Shown here: piece by piece, positions 1 to 9,088 of the stretch
How positions within the stretch are numbered: the first letter of the stretch is position 1
Layout: each line of letters opens with the position of its first letter
From: Fontisphaera persica
GTDB taxonomy: Bacteria > Verrucomicrobiota > Verrucomicrobiia > Limisphaerales > Fontisphaeraceae
Length of the DNA: 64,000 nt
Direction: 5' to 3'
Assembly (NCBI RefSeq): GCF_024832785.1
Contig: NZ_CP116615.1
Span: 4,526,001-4,590,000 of the forward strand
The notes under the pieces: generated by a model
What the model saw: only the letters and a program-made list of their open reading frames with translations
The model's database searches: none
Told to the model about the DNA's origin: nothing
Made by a program: the position numbers and the translations under genes

Positions 1-51
1 TGAGACCAGGAGCAACTGAACTTGGCGGTCAACCTCAACACGTGTTCCACC

Positions 52-828
52 ATGCATCACCAATCCGTAGGTTTTATAGGCGGGGGGCGCATCACGCGCA
101 TTTTCCTGAGCGGCTGGCAAAAAGCCGGCAAGCTGCCTGAGCGGGTCGTGGTCAGCGATGTCCATGCCGAAGTGTTAAGCCGGCTCAATACGGCGCATCC
201 CGCGGTGCAAATCACCGCGGATAATGCGGCGGCGGCGGCGCAGGACCTCGTGTTTCTGGCGGTGCATCCGCCGGTGATGGTTGAGGTGTTGAACGGCATT
301 CGCGCGGCCTTGCGTCCGGAGGCGGTGGTGGTGTCGCTGGCGCCCAAGTTCACGCTGGGCCGGCTGCGGGAGCTGTTGGGTGGTTTTGGGCGGCTGGCGC
401 GGGTGATTCCCAATGCGCCTTCGCTGATGGGGCTGGGGTATAATCCGATGGTTTTTGCGGCGGAGCTGGGCGCGGCGGAGCGGGCGGAAATTGCGGCCTG
501 GCTGGAGCCGCTGGGGGAGCATCCGGAGGTGGCGGAGGAGAAATTGGAGGCGTACGCCTTGTTGAGCGCGATGGGGCCGACTTATTTCTGGTTTCAATGG
601 CAGGCGCTGCGGGAAGTGGCGCTGGGGCTTGGCTTGACGGAAGGGGAAATAGTGCCCGCCATGAAGCGAATGGTGTGCGGCGGCGCGCGGACGCTGCTGG
701 AGTCAGGGTTAAGCCCCGCGGAGGTGATGGATTTGATACCGGTGAAGCCGCTGGCGGAGATGGAAGCGCAGGTGACGGAGTTGTACCGGACGCGGCTGCC
801 AGCGCTGCATCAAAAAATCAAGCCCTAA
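52..828 (+). CDS. Pyrroline-5-carboxylate reductase-like protein (ProC family)
   Basis: Predicted NAD(P)H-dependent reductase of the ProC family, which makes proline from pyrroline-5-carboxylate in the cytoplasm. The 258-residue product opens with a Rossmann dinucleotide site (VGFIGGGRIT) and keeps the family's later pattern of VSLAPKFTLGRL followed by RVIPNAPSLMGLG. The all-helical C-terminal half is present, but the usual SPGGTT-type substrate loop is not recognisable; LIPVKPLAEME stands there instead, so substrate specificity may differ. I chose the ATG at 52; the frame stays open upstream to a TTG at 22, but the Rossmann fold begins directly after the ATG. The gene converges on the RND permease gene, with a 57-base gap. 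proA lies 5.6 kb away and is not in the same operon. The family call is fairly sure; the exact substrate is less so. Confidence 0.75.
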   Translation: MHHQSVGFIGGGRITRIFLSGWQKAGKLPERVVVSDVHAEVLSRLNTAHPAVQITADNAAAAAQDLVFLAVHPPVMVEVLNGIRAALRPEAVVVSLAPKFTLGRLRELLGGFGRLARVIPNAPSLMGLGYNPMVFAAELGAAERAEIAAWLEPLGEHPEVAEEKLEAYALLSAMGPTYFWFQWQALREVALGLGLTEGEIVPAMKRMVCGGARTLLESGLSPAEVMDLIPVKPLAEMEAQVTELYRTRLPALHQKIKP

Positions 829-885
829 TCCTCATTGCCATTCCCGTCCGCGGGCCACGCCGCGGGCCAGCGCCCCGTGCGGTGG

Positions 886-3800
886 TCAGACGGCGGATTT
901 TTTGCGGTTGACCATGTAGTAGAGCACCGGCACGGCCATGCGGCTGATGAGGAGGGAGGCGATTTCACCGGCCATGAGGGAGATGGCCAGCCCCTGGAAA
1001 ATGGGGTCAAAGAGGATGACACTGGCGCCCACCACCACGGCCATGGCGGTGAGGAGCATGGGCCGGAAACGGACGGCGCCGGCGTCCACGACGGCTTCGG
1101 CGAGGGGCATGCCTTCACGGAGGCGTTGCTCGATGAAATCCACGAGGATGATGGAGTTGCGGACGACGATGCCGCCGCCCGCCATGAAGCCAATCATGGA
1201 GGTAGCGGTGAAGAAGGCATGGAGGGCGCCGTGAGCGGGGAGGATGCCCACCAGCGAGAAGGGGATGGCGGCCATGACGACGAGGGGGGTGACGAAGGAG
1301 CGGAACCAGCCCACCATGAGGAGGTAAATCAGGATGCAGACGGCGCCGAAGGCGAGGCCGAGGTCGCGGAACACTTCGATGGTGATGTGCCATTCGCCAT
1401 CCCATTTCATGGCGGGCTGCGCCTCGGTGAAGGGGAGGACGGCGTTGTAGATTTTGAACTCGCTGACGCTGCCGCCGAACTGGCGCGGGTCAATCTGGCG
1501 GAGCTTTTGGTTCATCTGGAGGATGGCATAGACGGGGCTTTCGGCTTCGCCGGCGACATCGCCAATGACATAGGTCACGGGCATGAGATTTTTGTGGTGA
1601 ATGCTTTTGTCGGTGAGGGTGTATTCGACTTTGACCAGCTCGCGCAACGGCACCAGGGGCGGCGGGGCGTCACGGCCGGGTTCCGGGAGGGCGTTGGCGT
1701 CGCCGGAGCGCACGCGCAGGGCGAGCAGCTCCTCGGGCAGGGTGCGGAATTGGCGCGGGACTTCGAGCACAAGGGGGACATCTTCCTTTTCGCGGGGCAG
1801 GTGGACGAGGTCCACCGGCAGGCCGCTGACGGCGATGCGGAGGGTTTGGGAGATGGTTTCGGCGCTGATGCCGTGGAGGGCGGCCTTTTCCTTGTCAATG
1901 ACGAAGCGGGCCTTGGGCTGGTCGGCCTCGATGTACCAGTCCACGTCCACCACGCCGGGGGTGGACTGGAAGATTTTTTTCACTTCCTCGGCCAAGGCGA
2001 GGCGGGCTTCCTCGGAGGGGCCGTAGATTTCGGCGACGAGGGTTTGGAGGACGGGGGGGCCGGGGGGGACTTCGGTGACGGCGACGCGGGCGCCGTAACG
2101 GCGGGCGATTTCGGTGACGCGGGGGCGGACGCGTTTGGCGATGTCATGGCTTTGGGCCTTGCGTTGATGTTTGTTGACGAGGTTGACCTGGATGTCGGCG
2201 ACATGGGCGCCGCGGCGGTTGAAATAGTGGCGGACCAGGCCGTTGAAGTTGAAGGGGGCGGCGATGCCGGCATAGACCTGGTAGTCGGTGACCTCGGGTT
2301 CAGTGCGGACGGCGGCGGCGATTTCGCGGGCGGCCTGGGCGGTGACTTCCAGGGCGCTGCCTTCGGGCATGTTGAGGACGATTTGGAATTCGCTCTTGTT
2401 GTCGAAGGGGAGCATTTTCACCTTGACCCAGCCGAGGCCGACGGTGGCCATGGAGGCCAGCAGGAGGATGACGATGCCCACCAGGAAGGCCCAGCGCCAT
2501 TGCCAGTGGGTGATGAGCGGCCCCATCATGCGGCGGTAGAGGCGGGTGAAGAAGTCCTCCTCATGCTCGAAATGGGAATGGGGGCTTTGGGGGGCCGGGC
2601 CGTCACTCCCGGCCGGGGCGCTGGCGGCCGGGAGGGCGTGTTGTTTGAGGAGGCGGACGGCGGCCCAGGGAGTGACCATGAAGGCAATGGCGAGGGAGAA
2701 GAACATGGCGGCGCTGGCGCCGATGGGGATGGGCCGCATGTAGGGGCCCATCAGTCCGCCCACGAAGGCCATGGGCAGGACGGCGAAGATGACGGCGAAG
2801 GTGGCGAGGATGGTGGGATTGCCGACTTCGCCCACGGCTTCGACTGCGACGGTGAAGAGATTACGGCCGCGGTTGTGGGGCAGGTGGTAGTGGCGGACAA
2901 TGTTTTCCACCACCACGATGGCGTCATCCACGAGGATGCCGATGGAGAAAATCAGCGCAAAGAGCGTGATACGATTCAGCGTGAAGCCGTAGAGGTAAAA
3001 AACCAGGAGGGTGAGGGCCAGGGTGCTGGGGATGGCCAGGGCCACGATGCCTGACTCGCGCCAGCCGAGCACCACCATGATGAGCAGGGAGACACTGACC
3101 ACGGCGATGGCCATGTGGAAGAGCAGCTCGTTGGATTTTTCGGCGGCGGTTTCGCCGTAGTGGCGGGTGATGGAAATGTCCACATCGGCCGGGATGACGG
3201 TGCCTTTGAGGGTGTCCACTTTGCGCAGCACTTCTTTGGCGACATCAATGGCGTTGGCGCCGGGGCGTTTGGCGACGGTCAGCGTGACGGCCGGCTCCTC
3301 GCGGCCCAGGACGCCGCGGGCGGCGCCGCGGCCGAAGAAAACGTATTGGGAAGGCTCCTCGGGGCCGTCGAGGATGTCGGCGACTTCGCGCAAATAGACG
3401 GGCCGGCCCTGGAAGACGCCGACGACAATCTGGCCCACTTCTTCGGCGCGGGTGAGGAAGCCGCCGGTTTCGATGGCGATTTCGCGGTTGTCGCTGGTGA
3501 GGCCGCCGGCGGCGTATTGGCGGTTGGCCTGCTGGAGCATGGGGATGAGGCCGGCGGCGCTGAGGTTGCGGGAGGCGAGTTTGACAGGGTCCAGTTGGAC
3601 GCGGACCTGGCGGCGGGCGCCGCCGATGAGCATGGTTTCCGCCACCATGGGCACCTGCTTGACAGCGTCGTCCACCTGGGCCGCCAGCCGCCGGAGGGTG
3701 AGGTGGTCGTGGTTGGGGCTGTGGAGGGTCAGGGCGAGGATGGGGACGTCATCAATGCTCTTGGGTTTGATGAGCGGGAAGGAGACGCCGTGGGGGATGC

Positions 3801-4206
3801 GGTCGAAGTTCTGCTGCAATTTCTGGTTCAACTTGACGAGACTGTCCTCGATGTCCTCGCCGACTTTGAAGCGCACGATGACGAGGCTTTCGCCGGGGCG
3901 GGAGATGGAGTAGATGTATTCCACGCCGGCGATTTCCCAGAGGAGTTTTTCCATGGGGCGGGTGACGCGCTCCTCCAGCTCCTTGGCGCTGGAGCCGGGC
4001 ATGGAGACCATGACGTCCACCATGGGCACCTTGATTTGCGGTTCTTCTTCGCGGGGCAATTTAAGCACCGCGCCCACGCCCAGCAGGATGGAGGTGAGGA
4101 TGATGAGCGGGGTGAGTTTGGAATCAATGAACGCCCGCGCAACGGTTCCCGCCACGCCCAGGTGGGCGGGAGCTTCAGCACCGGAGTTGGGATGGGATGA
4201 GGCCAT
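886..4206 (-). CDS. Efflux RND transporter permease subunit
   Basis: Inner-membrane proton-driven pump of the resistance-nodulation-division (AcrB/CusA-like) superfamily. The protein has 1106 residues, a normal length for a 12-helix RND permease. After a short cytoplasmic N-terminus comes the first membrane helix ([18 protein letters not shown]) and then the porter domain, with [18 protein letters not shown] and [10 protein letters not shown]. The transmembrane relay segment [15 protein letters not shown] carries the paired aspartates expected for proton translocation. The second half repeats this architecture and ends with the helix bundle containing [24 protein letters not shown]. The ATG at 4206 follows the adaptor gene by 46 bases on the same strand, so adaptor and permease form an operon. 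No outer-membrane TolC-like gene is present here. Substrate (drug, metal or other) cannot be told from sequence alone. Confidence 0.93.
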   Translation of the reverse strand: MASSHPNSGAEAPAHLGVAGTVARAFIDSKLTPLIILTSILLGVGAVLKLPREEEPQIKVPMVDVMVSMPGSSAKELEERVTRPMEKLLWEIAGVEYIYSISRPGESLVIVRFKVGEDIEDSLVKLNQKLQQNFDRIPHGVSFPLIKPKSIDDVPILALTLHSPNHDHLTLRRLAAQVDDAVKQVPMVAETMLIGGARRQVRVQLDPVKLASRNLSAAGLIPMLQQANRQYAAGGLTSDNREIAIETGGFLTRAEEVGQIVVGVFQGRPVYLREVADILDGPEEPSQYVFFGRGAARGVLGREEPAVTLTVAKRPGANAIDVAKEVLRKVDTLKGTVIPADVDISITRHYGETAAEKSNELLFHMAIAVVSVSLLIMVVLGWRESGIVALAIPSTLALTLLVFYLYGFTLNRITLFALIFSIGILVDDAIVVVENIVRHYHLPHNRGRNLFTVAVEAVGEVGNPTILATFAVIFAVLPMAFVGGLMGPYMRPIPIGASAAMFFSLAIAFMVTPWAAVRLLKQHALPAASAPAGSDGPAPQSPHSHFEHEEDFFTRLYRRMMGPLITHWQWRWAFLVGIVILLLASMATVGLGWVKVKMLPFDNKSEFQIVLNMPEGSALEVTAQAAREIAAAVRTEPEVTDYQVYAGIAAPFNFNGLVRHYFNRRGAHVADIQVNLVNKHQRKAQSHDIAKRVRPRVTEIARRYGARVAVTEVPPGPPVLQTLVAEIYGPSEEARLALAEEVKKIFQSTPGVVDVDWYIEADQPKARFVIDKEKAALHGISAETISQTLRIAVSGLPVDLVHLPREKEDVPLVLEVPRQFRTLPEELLALRVRSGDANALPEPGRDAPPPLVPLRELVKVEYTLTDKSIHHKNLMPVTYVIGDVAGEAESPVYAILQMNQKLRQIDPRQFGGSVSEFKIYNAVLPFTEAQPAMKWDGEWHITIEVFRDLGLAFGAVCILIYLLMVGWFRSFVTPLVVMAAIPFSLVGILPAHGALHAFFTATSMIGFMAGGGIVVRNSIILVDFIEQRLREGMPLAEAVVDAGAVRFRPMLLTAMAVVVGASVILFDPIFQGLAISLMAGEIASLLISRMAVPVLYYMVNRKKSAV

Positions 4207-4252
4207 GGCTTGAGAAGGTTGGAAATCCCCGCTGACCCTGGTTGTGCTTGGG

Positions 4253-5275
4253 CTAGCGGACGGTCAGGGGTTGGCCGTCCACCAATTGCAACGCGCCCTC
4301 GACCACCACGATTTCATTGGTGCGGACGCCGGAGACGAGCTCTACTTCGCCATCCAGGCGTTTGCCGGTTTTGACGAGGCGCAACTGGGCCTTGCCGTTG
4401 GCGGCGACAAAGACCATTTCCATCTGGCCGCGCACCACGAGGGCGGAAGCGGGCACGCGCAGGGTGGTGGTCTGGCCCACCGGCACGGCGGCGCGGCCAA
4501 AGAGGCCGGAGCGCAGGCCGGGGGTGCGGGGCAAATCAAGTTTGACGCGGAAGGTGCGGCTGCCGGCGTCGGCGACGGGGTCCATTTCGCCCACGACGCC
4601 TTCCAGGGGGCCGGGGAGGGTGGAGATATGGACGCGGAGGCGGTCGCCGAGTTTGACGCGGTCAATGAGGGCCTCCGGCACATCGGCTTCCAGGCGCAAC
4701 TGATGGGGGTCTTCCATTTCGAGCAGCGGCGTGCCGGGAGCGGCGAGGTCGCCGACATCGGAAAGTTTGCGGGTGATGAGGCCGTTAAAGGGCGCGGTGA
4801 CCCTGGCAAAGCTGAGCGTGGTTTCGATTTCCTGCACATTGGCGGCGGCCACGCCGGCTTGCATGGTGGCGCGGTCCAACTCGGCCTGGGGCGCGGTGCC
4901 TTCGGCCACCAGGCGTTGCATGCGTTTCAAATCGGCCTCGGCCTGGACGCGCACGGCCTGGGCTTGGAGTAGGCGGGCTTGAATTTCGCGGGCGTCAATG
5001 CGGACGAGCAACTGGCCCTGGGTGACGGTCTGGCCGGGGGCGACGAGGAGGTCTTCCACGCGTCCGCTGATTTTGGGGGAGATGGTGGCGCGGAGTTTGG
5101 GGCGCACCGTGCCCACCACTTCTTCGGTGGCCACATAGACGCGGGCGGCCACCGGCTGGACCTTGACGGTGGCGGCCGGGAGGTTTTCCGGCGGGGGCGG
5201 GGCCGGAGGTTGATGGCAGCCTGCGGTCCCCAGCAGGGCCAGGGCTGCGCCCGCCGTGAACAGGATATTCCTCAT
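4253..5275 (-). CDS. Efflux RND transporter periplasmic adaptor (HlyD/MFP family lipoprotein)
   Basis: Membrane-fusion adaptor that links the RND permease encoded just downstream to an outer-membrane channel. From the start at 5275 ([20 protein letters not shown]) the product is 340 residues and begins with a lipoprotein signal ending in a lipobox (LGTAGC), so the mature protein should be lipid-anchored in the periplasm. The barrel-sandwich/lipoyl half is seen in [14 protein letters not shown] and in [25 protein letters not shown], flanking a helical hairpin rich in Ala, Gln and Glu. An in-frame ATG at 5320 would add 15 residues ahead of the signal; I prefer 5275 because the signal peptide then starts correctly. 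It is the first gene of the efflux operon, and a palindrome lies directly upstream. Confidence 0.9.
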   Translation of the reverse strand: MRNILFTAGAALALLGTAGCHQPPAPPPPENLPAATVKVQPVAARVYVATEEVVGTVRPKLRATISPKISGRVEDLLVAPGQTVTQGQLLVRIDAREIQARLLQAQAVRVQAEADLKRMQRLVAEGTAPQAELDRATMQAGVAAANVQEIETTLSFARVTAPFNGLITRKLSDVGDLAAPGTPLLEMEDPHQLRLEADVPEALIDRVKLGDRLRVHISTLPGPLEGVVGEMDPVADAGSRTFRVKLDLPRTPGLRSGLFGRAAVPVGQTTTLRVPASALVVRGQMEMVFVAANGKAQLRLVKTGKRLDGEVELVSGVRTNEIVVVEGALQLVDGQPLTVR

Positions 5276-5338
5276 AACCCGTGTGTTTTGGTTGCGGTTG
5301 TGCTGGCTGGTGCCTTTCATGAGACGACTTTATTCAAA

Positions 5339-5356
5339 CATTTTGGGGCCAAAATG
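5339..5356. promoter_or_regulatory. Palindromic operator-like site upstream of the efflux operon
   Basis: CATTTTGG, two bases (GG), then CCAAAATG: two perfect 8-base arms with a 2-base spacer. It lies 63 bases upstream of the preferred adaptor start (5275) and 18 bases upstream of the alternative one (5320), where a repressor site for an efflux operon would be expected. No regulator gene is adjacent, so the binding protein is unknown. The regulatory role is inference; the symmetry is directly visible. Confidence 0.45.
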
Positions 5357-5465
5357 AAAACATTGATTTTCGGGCCATTGGCCACCATCCGCGCCTGCCT
5401 GGCCCCTGGTCAGGCTCGTTTCCTGCCTCGCCTTCCCGGCCGGGCCGGCGGACCGGCGTGGGGAA

Positions 5466-5633
5466 TTATTTGCGGGCGGAGAGGTAAAAAATCAGGCCCA
5501 TGATGGCGCCGTAGAGGGCGCCGCGCCACCAGGTGGAGGTCAGGGGGCAGGCGCCGGAGGAGCATTGGCCGAAATAGCCCATGACTGCGCCCAGCCCCGC
5601 CCCGATGCCCATGCTTAAGACGGCTTGCAGCAT
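5466..5633 (-). CDS. Small DUF6132-like membrane protein
   Basis: A 55-residue protein (starting MLQAVLSMGIGAGLGAVMGY, ending LIFYLSARK). It has two glycine-rich membrane helices separated by a short loop with two cysteines (FGQCSSGACPLTSTWWRG). Length and cysteine loop match my recollection of the DUF6132 family of small membrane proteins, whose function is unknown. The ATG at 5633 lies inside the 3' end of the DUF2892-like gene (which ends at 5615), an overlap of 19 bases in another frame that suggests translational coupling. Together with thioredoxin upstream it forms a three-gene redox-flavoured operon. The cysteines may be thioredoxin substrates, which is inference. Confidence 0.7.
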   Translation of the reverse strand: MLQAVLSMGIGAGLGAVMGYFGQCSSGACPLTSTWWRGALYGAIMGLIFYLSARK

Positions 5634-5851
5634 GTGTCATTGGTGGGTTTGCAGCAAGGGCCGCCCTGGCCGATGCCAAGTTTTTTGAAGATGTTTTCCG
5701 CCGGGCAGAAACCGGTGAACGCGCTTTGAATCAGGTTCAGGCCCACAAAGGCGGTGAGGGCATGGCCCCAGGGGGTGACCCAGTGAGCGAGGGCCGTGCC
5801 GATGAGCACCATGGTGCCCGCCAGAATCCGGATGGCATTTTCGGTTGTCAT
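5615..5851 (-). CDS. DUF2892-like inner-membrane protein with C-terminal cysteine pairs
   Basis: A 78-residue protein starting MTTENAIRILAGTMVLIGT. It has two hydrophobic helices and the pattern typical of DUF2892 (the membrane part of YgaP-like rhodanese proteins), including LTAFVGLNLIQSAFTGFCPAENIFKKLG. The tail carries two CC pairs (GGPCCKPTNDTCCKPS), an unusually cysteine-rich end that suggests metal or thiol chemistry. I chose the ATG at 5851 because the first helix then begins properly; the frame extends upstream to 5887 without family similarity. It follows thioredoxin by about 40 bases and overlaps the DUF6132-like gene. The family is reasonably sure; the function of the family is not established beyond an association with sulfur and redox proteins. 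Confidence 0.75.
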   Translation of the reverse strand: MTTENAIRILAGTMVLIGTALAHWVTPWGHALTAFVGLNLIQSAFTGFCPAENIFKKLGIGQGGPCCKPTNDTCCKPS

Positions 5852-5890
5852 ACGCCTGTCGTTGGTGGTTGGTGAGTTGATGGGCAAGGG

Positions 5891-6229
5891 TTAGACGGTG
5901 CGCGCTGCGGCCGCCTCACGGAGCCATTGCGCCAGATATTGCGGTGGCATGAAGCCCTCCACCTGGTCCACCGGGCGGCCGTCCCGGAACAAAATCAGGG
6001 TGGGCACGCCCGTGATGCGGAAACGGCCGGCGGTCCTGGGGGAATCATCCACATTCACCTTGGCAAACTGGATTTCGCCGGCCATTTGGCTGGCCAACTG
6101 TTCCAGGACCGGCGCGAGCATGCGGCAGGGGCCGCACCAGGGGGCGTAAAAGTCCACCAGGACCGGCAGCGTGGCTGCGCGGAGGGTCTGGTCAAAATTC
6201 GTGTCATTCAGTTCGATGATGTTTTTCAT
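5891..6229 (-). CDS. trxA: Thioredoxin
   Basis: Cytoplasmic thiol-disulfide oxidoreductase of 112 residues, the usual thioredoxin length. The active site WCGPC is at residues 31-35 after VLVDFYAP, and the conserved cis-proline segment is present (RITGVPTLILFRDG). I chose the ATG at 6229 (MKNIIELNDTNFDQTL); the longer form to 6238 would need a GTG and adds three residues. It is the first gene of an operon with the DUF2892-like and DUF6132-like membrane proteins, which suggests a dedicated role in keeping cysteine-bearing membrane proteins reduced rather than the general trxA role. It is transcribed divergently from proA across a gap of about 180 bases. Confidence 0.93.
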   Translation of the reverse strand: MKNIIELNDTNFDQTLRAATLPVLVDFYAPWCGPCRMLAPVLEQLASQMAGEIQFAKVNVDDSPRTAGRFRITGVPTLILFRDGRPVDQVEGFMPPQYLAQWLREAAAARTV

Positions 6230-6411
6230 AATCTTCACTCGTCATTCGTTCCACAGGCATAGAGCCGTGAGCCGCCGGAAAGTTACAACGGCGATGCGCG
6301 AGCCGGCGCACTCGCGGGGCCCAAGATTGTGGCTGGGGCCGGGGGGAAGGGTTATTACTTTTCGATGACAGGGGTGCGGGAGTGTTCTAAAATGGGGAAG
6401 TTTATTGAGCT

Positions 6412-7707
6412 ATGATGACGTTGCAGGAACAAATGACGCAACTGGCGCGGCAGGCGCGGGCGGCGGCGCGGGAGCTGGCCACCTGGAGCACGGCGCAGAA
6501 GAATGAGTGTTTGCTGGCAATGGCGGAGGCGCTGGAGCGGCAGGCGCCGGCATTGCAGGCCGCGAACGCGGAGGATTGCGAGGCGGCGCAGGCGGCCAGG
6601 TTGTCGGCGGCGATGCTGGATCGTTTGCGCCTGGACGAGAAGCGGATTGCGGCCATGGCGCGGGGGCTGCGGGAGGTGGCGGCACTGCCGGATCCGGTGG
6701 GGCGGGTGCTGGATGAACGGGTGCGTCCCAATGGCCTGCGTCTGCGCAAGGTCAGCACGCCCATTGGGGTGATTGTGATTATTTATGAGTCGCGTCCGAA
6801 TGTGACGGCGGACGCGGCGGGGCTGTGTTTCAAGTCCGGCAACGCCACGATTTTGCGCGGCGGCAAGGAGGCGCTGCGGTCGAATCAGATGATTGCGCGG
6901 CTGATGGTGGAAGCGGCGCGGGAGCGGGTGCCGGCCTTTCCGGAGCATGCGATACAGGTGGTGACCACGCCGGAGCGGGAGGCGATTCCGGCGTTGTTGT
7001 CGCTGACGCAATACATTGATTTGTGCATGCCGCGCGGGGGGGAAGGGTTGATTCGGGCGGTGGCCGAGTGCAGCAAGGTGCCGGTGATCAAACATTACAA
7101 GGGCGTGTGCCATGTCTTTGTGGAGCGCGCGGCGGATTTGGACATGGCGGAAAAAATCGTGGTCAACGCGAAGTGCCAGCGTCCGGCGGTGTGCAACGCG
7201 ATGGAAACGCTGCTGGTGGACCGTCCGCTGGCGGAGACTTTTCTGCCGCGCATCGCGGCGGTGCTGGCGGCGAAGAAAGTGGAGCTGCGCTGTGATGCGG
7301 AGAGCCGCAAGATATTGTCGGAGCATCCTCCCGCGCAGACCAGCGCCTGGAAAATCCGCCCGGCCAGCGAGCAGGATTTTTACACGGAGTACAATGATTT
7401 GATTTTGAATGTGCGGGTGGTGAACGGGGTGGCGGAGGCCATTGCGCACATTGGCCAATACGGCTCGGCGCACAGTGATGCGATTGTGACGCGGGACGAG
7501 GGGGCGGCGCAGGCGTTTTTGCAAGGGGTGGACAGCGCGGCGGTGTACTGGAATGCCTCGACGCGTTTTACGGATGGGGGTGAGTTTGGCATGGGCGCCG
7601 AGATTGGCATCAGCACGGACAAGGTGGGGGCGCGGGGGCCGATGGGGCTGGAGGAATTAACCAGCTACAAGTGGCTGGGGTACGGCTCCGGGCAGTTGCG
7701 CACGTGA
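6412..7707 (+). CDS. proA: Glutamate-5-semialdehyde dehydrogenase (gamma-glutamyl phosphate reductase)
   Basis: Second enzyme of proline synthesis, reducing gamma-glutamyl phosphate to glutamate-5-semialdehyde with NADPH in the cytoplasm. The 431-residue length fits ProA. Family segments seen in order are PIGVIVIIYESRPNVTADAAGLCFKSGNA, cut here as PIGVIVIIYESRPNV and CFKSGNATILRGGKEA, then the catalytic cysteine region NAKCQRPAVCNAMETLLVD, and near the end ASTRFTDGGEFGMGAEIGIS and LTSYKWLGYGSGQ. Two adjacent ATG codons occur at 6412 and 6415; I list the first. The next gene begins 10 bases after the stop, so proA probably leads a three-gene operon with the ATP-grasp-like protein and the MarC-like protein. 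Confidence 0.95.
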   Translation: MMTLQEQMTQLARQARAAARELATWSTAQKNECLLAMAEALERQAPALQAANAEDCEAAQAARLSAAMLDRLRLDEKRIAAMARGLREVAALPDPVGRVLDERVRPNGLRLRKVSTPIGVIVIIYESRPNVTADAAGLCFKSGNATILRGGKEALRSNQMIARLMVEAARERVPAFPEHAIQVVTTPEREAIPALLSLTQYIDLCMPRGGEGLIRAVAECSKVPVIKHYKGVCHVFVERAADLDMAEKIVVNAKCQRPAVCNAMETLLVDRPLAETFLPRIAAVLAAKKVELRCDAESRKILSEHPPAQTSAWKIRPASEQDFYTEYNDLILNVRVVNGVAEAIAHIGQYGSAHSDAIVTRDEGAAQAFLQGVDSAAVYWNASTRFTDGGEFGMGAEIGISTDKVGARGPMGLEELTSYKWLGYGSGQLRT

Positions 7708-7717
7708 GGGCGAGGGC

Positions 7718-9088
7718 ATGAGCCACGCGCCCGCCAGCCAGCCGGCCGCCCCGCTTTCCGCAGCGCTCTGCGCGGCGCAGGCGGCATATTTGCGCGGGCA
7801 GATGCCGGCGGGGGGATTGTTTGCGGGGCAGCGGTGGCGCATGGCGTTGCGGCCGTTTGCGCTGGGGCCGGCGCTGGCGCGGGAGCTGGAGAGCCTGGGG
7901 CGGGTGTTGCTGCAATTTTATCAGGCGGCCAACCTGCTGTATCGCCGGAGCCGCGCGGGCGAGATGCCGGAGTGGGTGGCGCGGTGGCTGGACGCGGGGA
8001 AACCGGCTGAATTGTTGGCGTGGCAGAATCATCCGGCGTGGCGCAAGGAACTGCCGCGGGTCATCCGTCCGGATTTGTTGCTGACCGAGGAGGGCTTTAG
8101 CATCACGGAACTGGACAGCGTGCCGGGCGGGATTGGCCTGACCGCCTGGTTGCAGCAAAGTTACGCCGCGGCGCCGCTGGCGGCGGCGCAGCCCCTGAGC
8201 CTGGTGGGTGGCGAGCGGGGCATGGCGGAGGGGTTTGCCTCGATTTTTGGGGAGGCGTCCCGGGTGCGCATTATTGTTGCGGAGGAAGCCGCCACCTACC
8301 GCCCGGAAATGGAATGGCTGGCGGCGGCGCTGGGGCAGGAGCGTTTTAGTGTGCACGATGCCCGCTTTGAGGGGGTGGAGCGGGGCGAGGCGGTGTATCG
8401 TTTTTTTGAATTGTTTGACCTGGCGAATGTGCCGTGTGCGCCGGGTTTGTTTGCGCGGGCGGCCCGCGGGGAGATTCTGCTGACCCCCCCGCCCAAGCCG
8501 GCACTGGAGGAAAAAAGTCTGCTGGCTTTATTCTGGAATCCGCACTTGCAGGACTATTGGCGGCGGGAGCTGGGGGAGGGGTTTCAAGCGCGGTTGCGAC
8601 GGCACGTTCCCTACACGTGGATGGTGGATCCGGCGCCGCTGCCGCCGCATGCGGCGATTCCGCGGCTGGAAATCGGCTCTTGGGGGGAGCTTAAACGCCT
8701 GTCGCAACGGCAGCGGCAGTTGGTGTTGAAGGTCTCGGGGTTTTCCGAGCTGGCATGGGGGGCGCGCGGGGTGCATGTGGGGCACGATCTTTCGGCCGCG
8801 GATTGGAGCCAGGCGGTGGACCGGGCTTTGGCGGATTTTGCGCGGGCCCCCTATATCTTGCAGGAGTATGCTCATCCGCGGGTGGTGGAGGCGGAGTATT
8901 ATGATGAGGAACGGGGGGAGCCGGTGAAGATGGCTGCCCGGGTGCGGTTGTGCCCTTATTATTTTGTGAGCGGGGACTTTCCGCAGGCCCGGGCACGGCT
9001 GGGCGGCGTGCTGGCAACGTTGTGTCCGGCGGATAAAAAGATTATACACGGCATGGCTGATGCGGTGCTGGCCCCTGGTGCGCCATGA
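7718..9088 (+). CDS. Hypothetical protein, possibly ATP-grasp-like
   Basis: A 456-residue soluble protein that I do not recognise with certainty. The segment FSITELDSVPGGIGLTAWLQQ resembles the acid-binding loops of glutathionylspermidine-synthase or circularly permuted ATP-grasp proteins. Later segments LVLKVSGFSELAWGARGVHVG and APYILQEYAHPRVVEAEYYDE look like the nucleotide-binding Lys and the metal-binding acidic part of an ATP-grasp fold. That would make it a ligase joining a carboxylate to an amine, but this is inference. A GAGGG ribosome site precedes the ATG by a few bases. The stop overlaps the start of the MarC-like gene by four bases (ATGA), and proA ends 10 bases upstream. A link to proline or glutamate metabolism is possible but not shown. 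Confidence 0.6.
   Translation: MSHAPASQPAAPLSAALCAAQAAYLRGQMPAGGLFAGQRWRMALRPFALGPALARELESLGRVLLQFYQAANLLYRRSRAGEMPEWVARWLDAGKPAELLAWQNHPAWRKELPRVIRPDLLLTEEGFSITELDSVPGGIGLTAWLQQSYAAAPLAAAQPLSLVGGERGMAEGFASIFGEASRVRIIVAEEAATYRPEMEWLAAALGQERFSVHDARFEGVERGEAVYRFFELFDLANVPCAPGLFARAARGEILLTPPPKPALEEKSLLALFWNPHLQDYWRRELGEGFQARLRRHVPYTWMVDPAPLPPHAAIPRLEIGSWGELKRLSQRQRQLVLKVSGFSELAWGARGVHVGHDLSAADWSQAVDRALADFARAPYILQEYAHPRVVEAEYYDEERGEPVKMAARVRLCPYYFVSGDFPQARARLGGVLATLCPADKKIIHGMADAVLAPGAP

Noticed and set aside
835-3054. A 739-codon open frame antisense to the RND permease gene
   Set aside because: Its translation is rich in Gly, Asp, Glu and His with no recognisable domain, as expected from the complement of a GC-rich membrane-protein gene.
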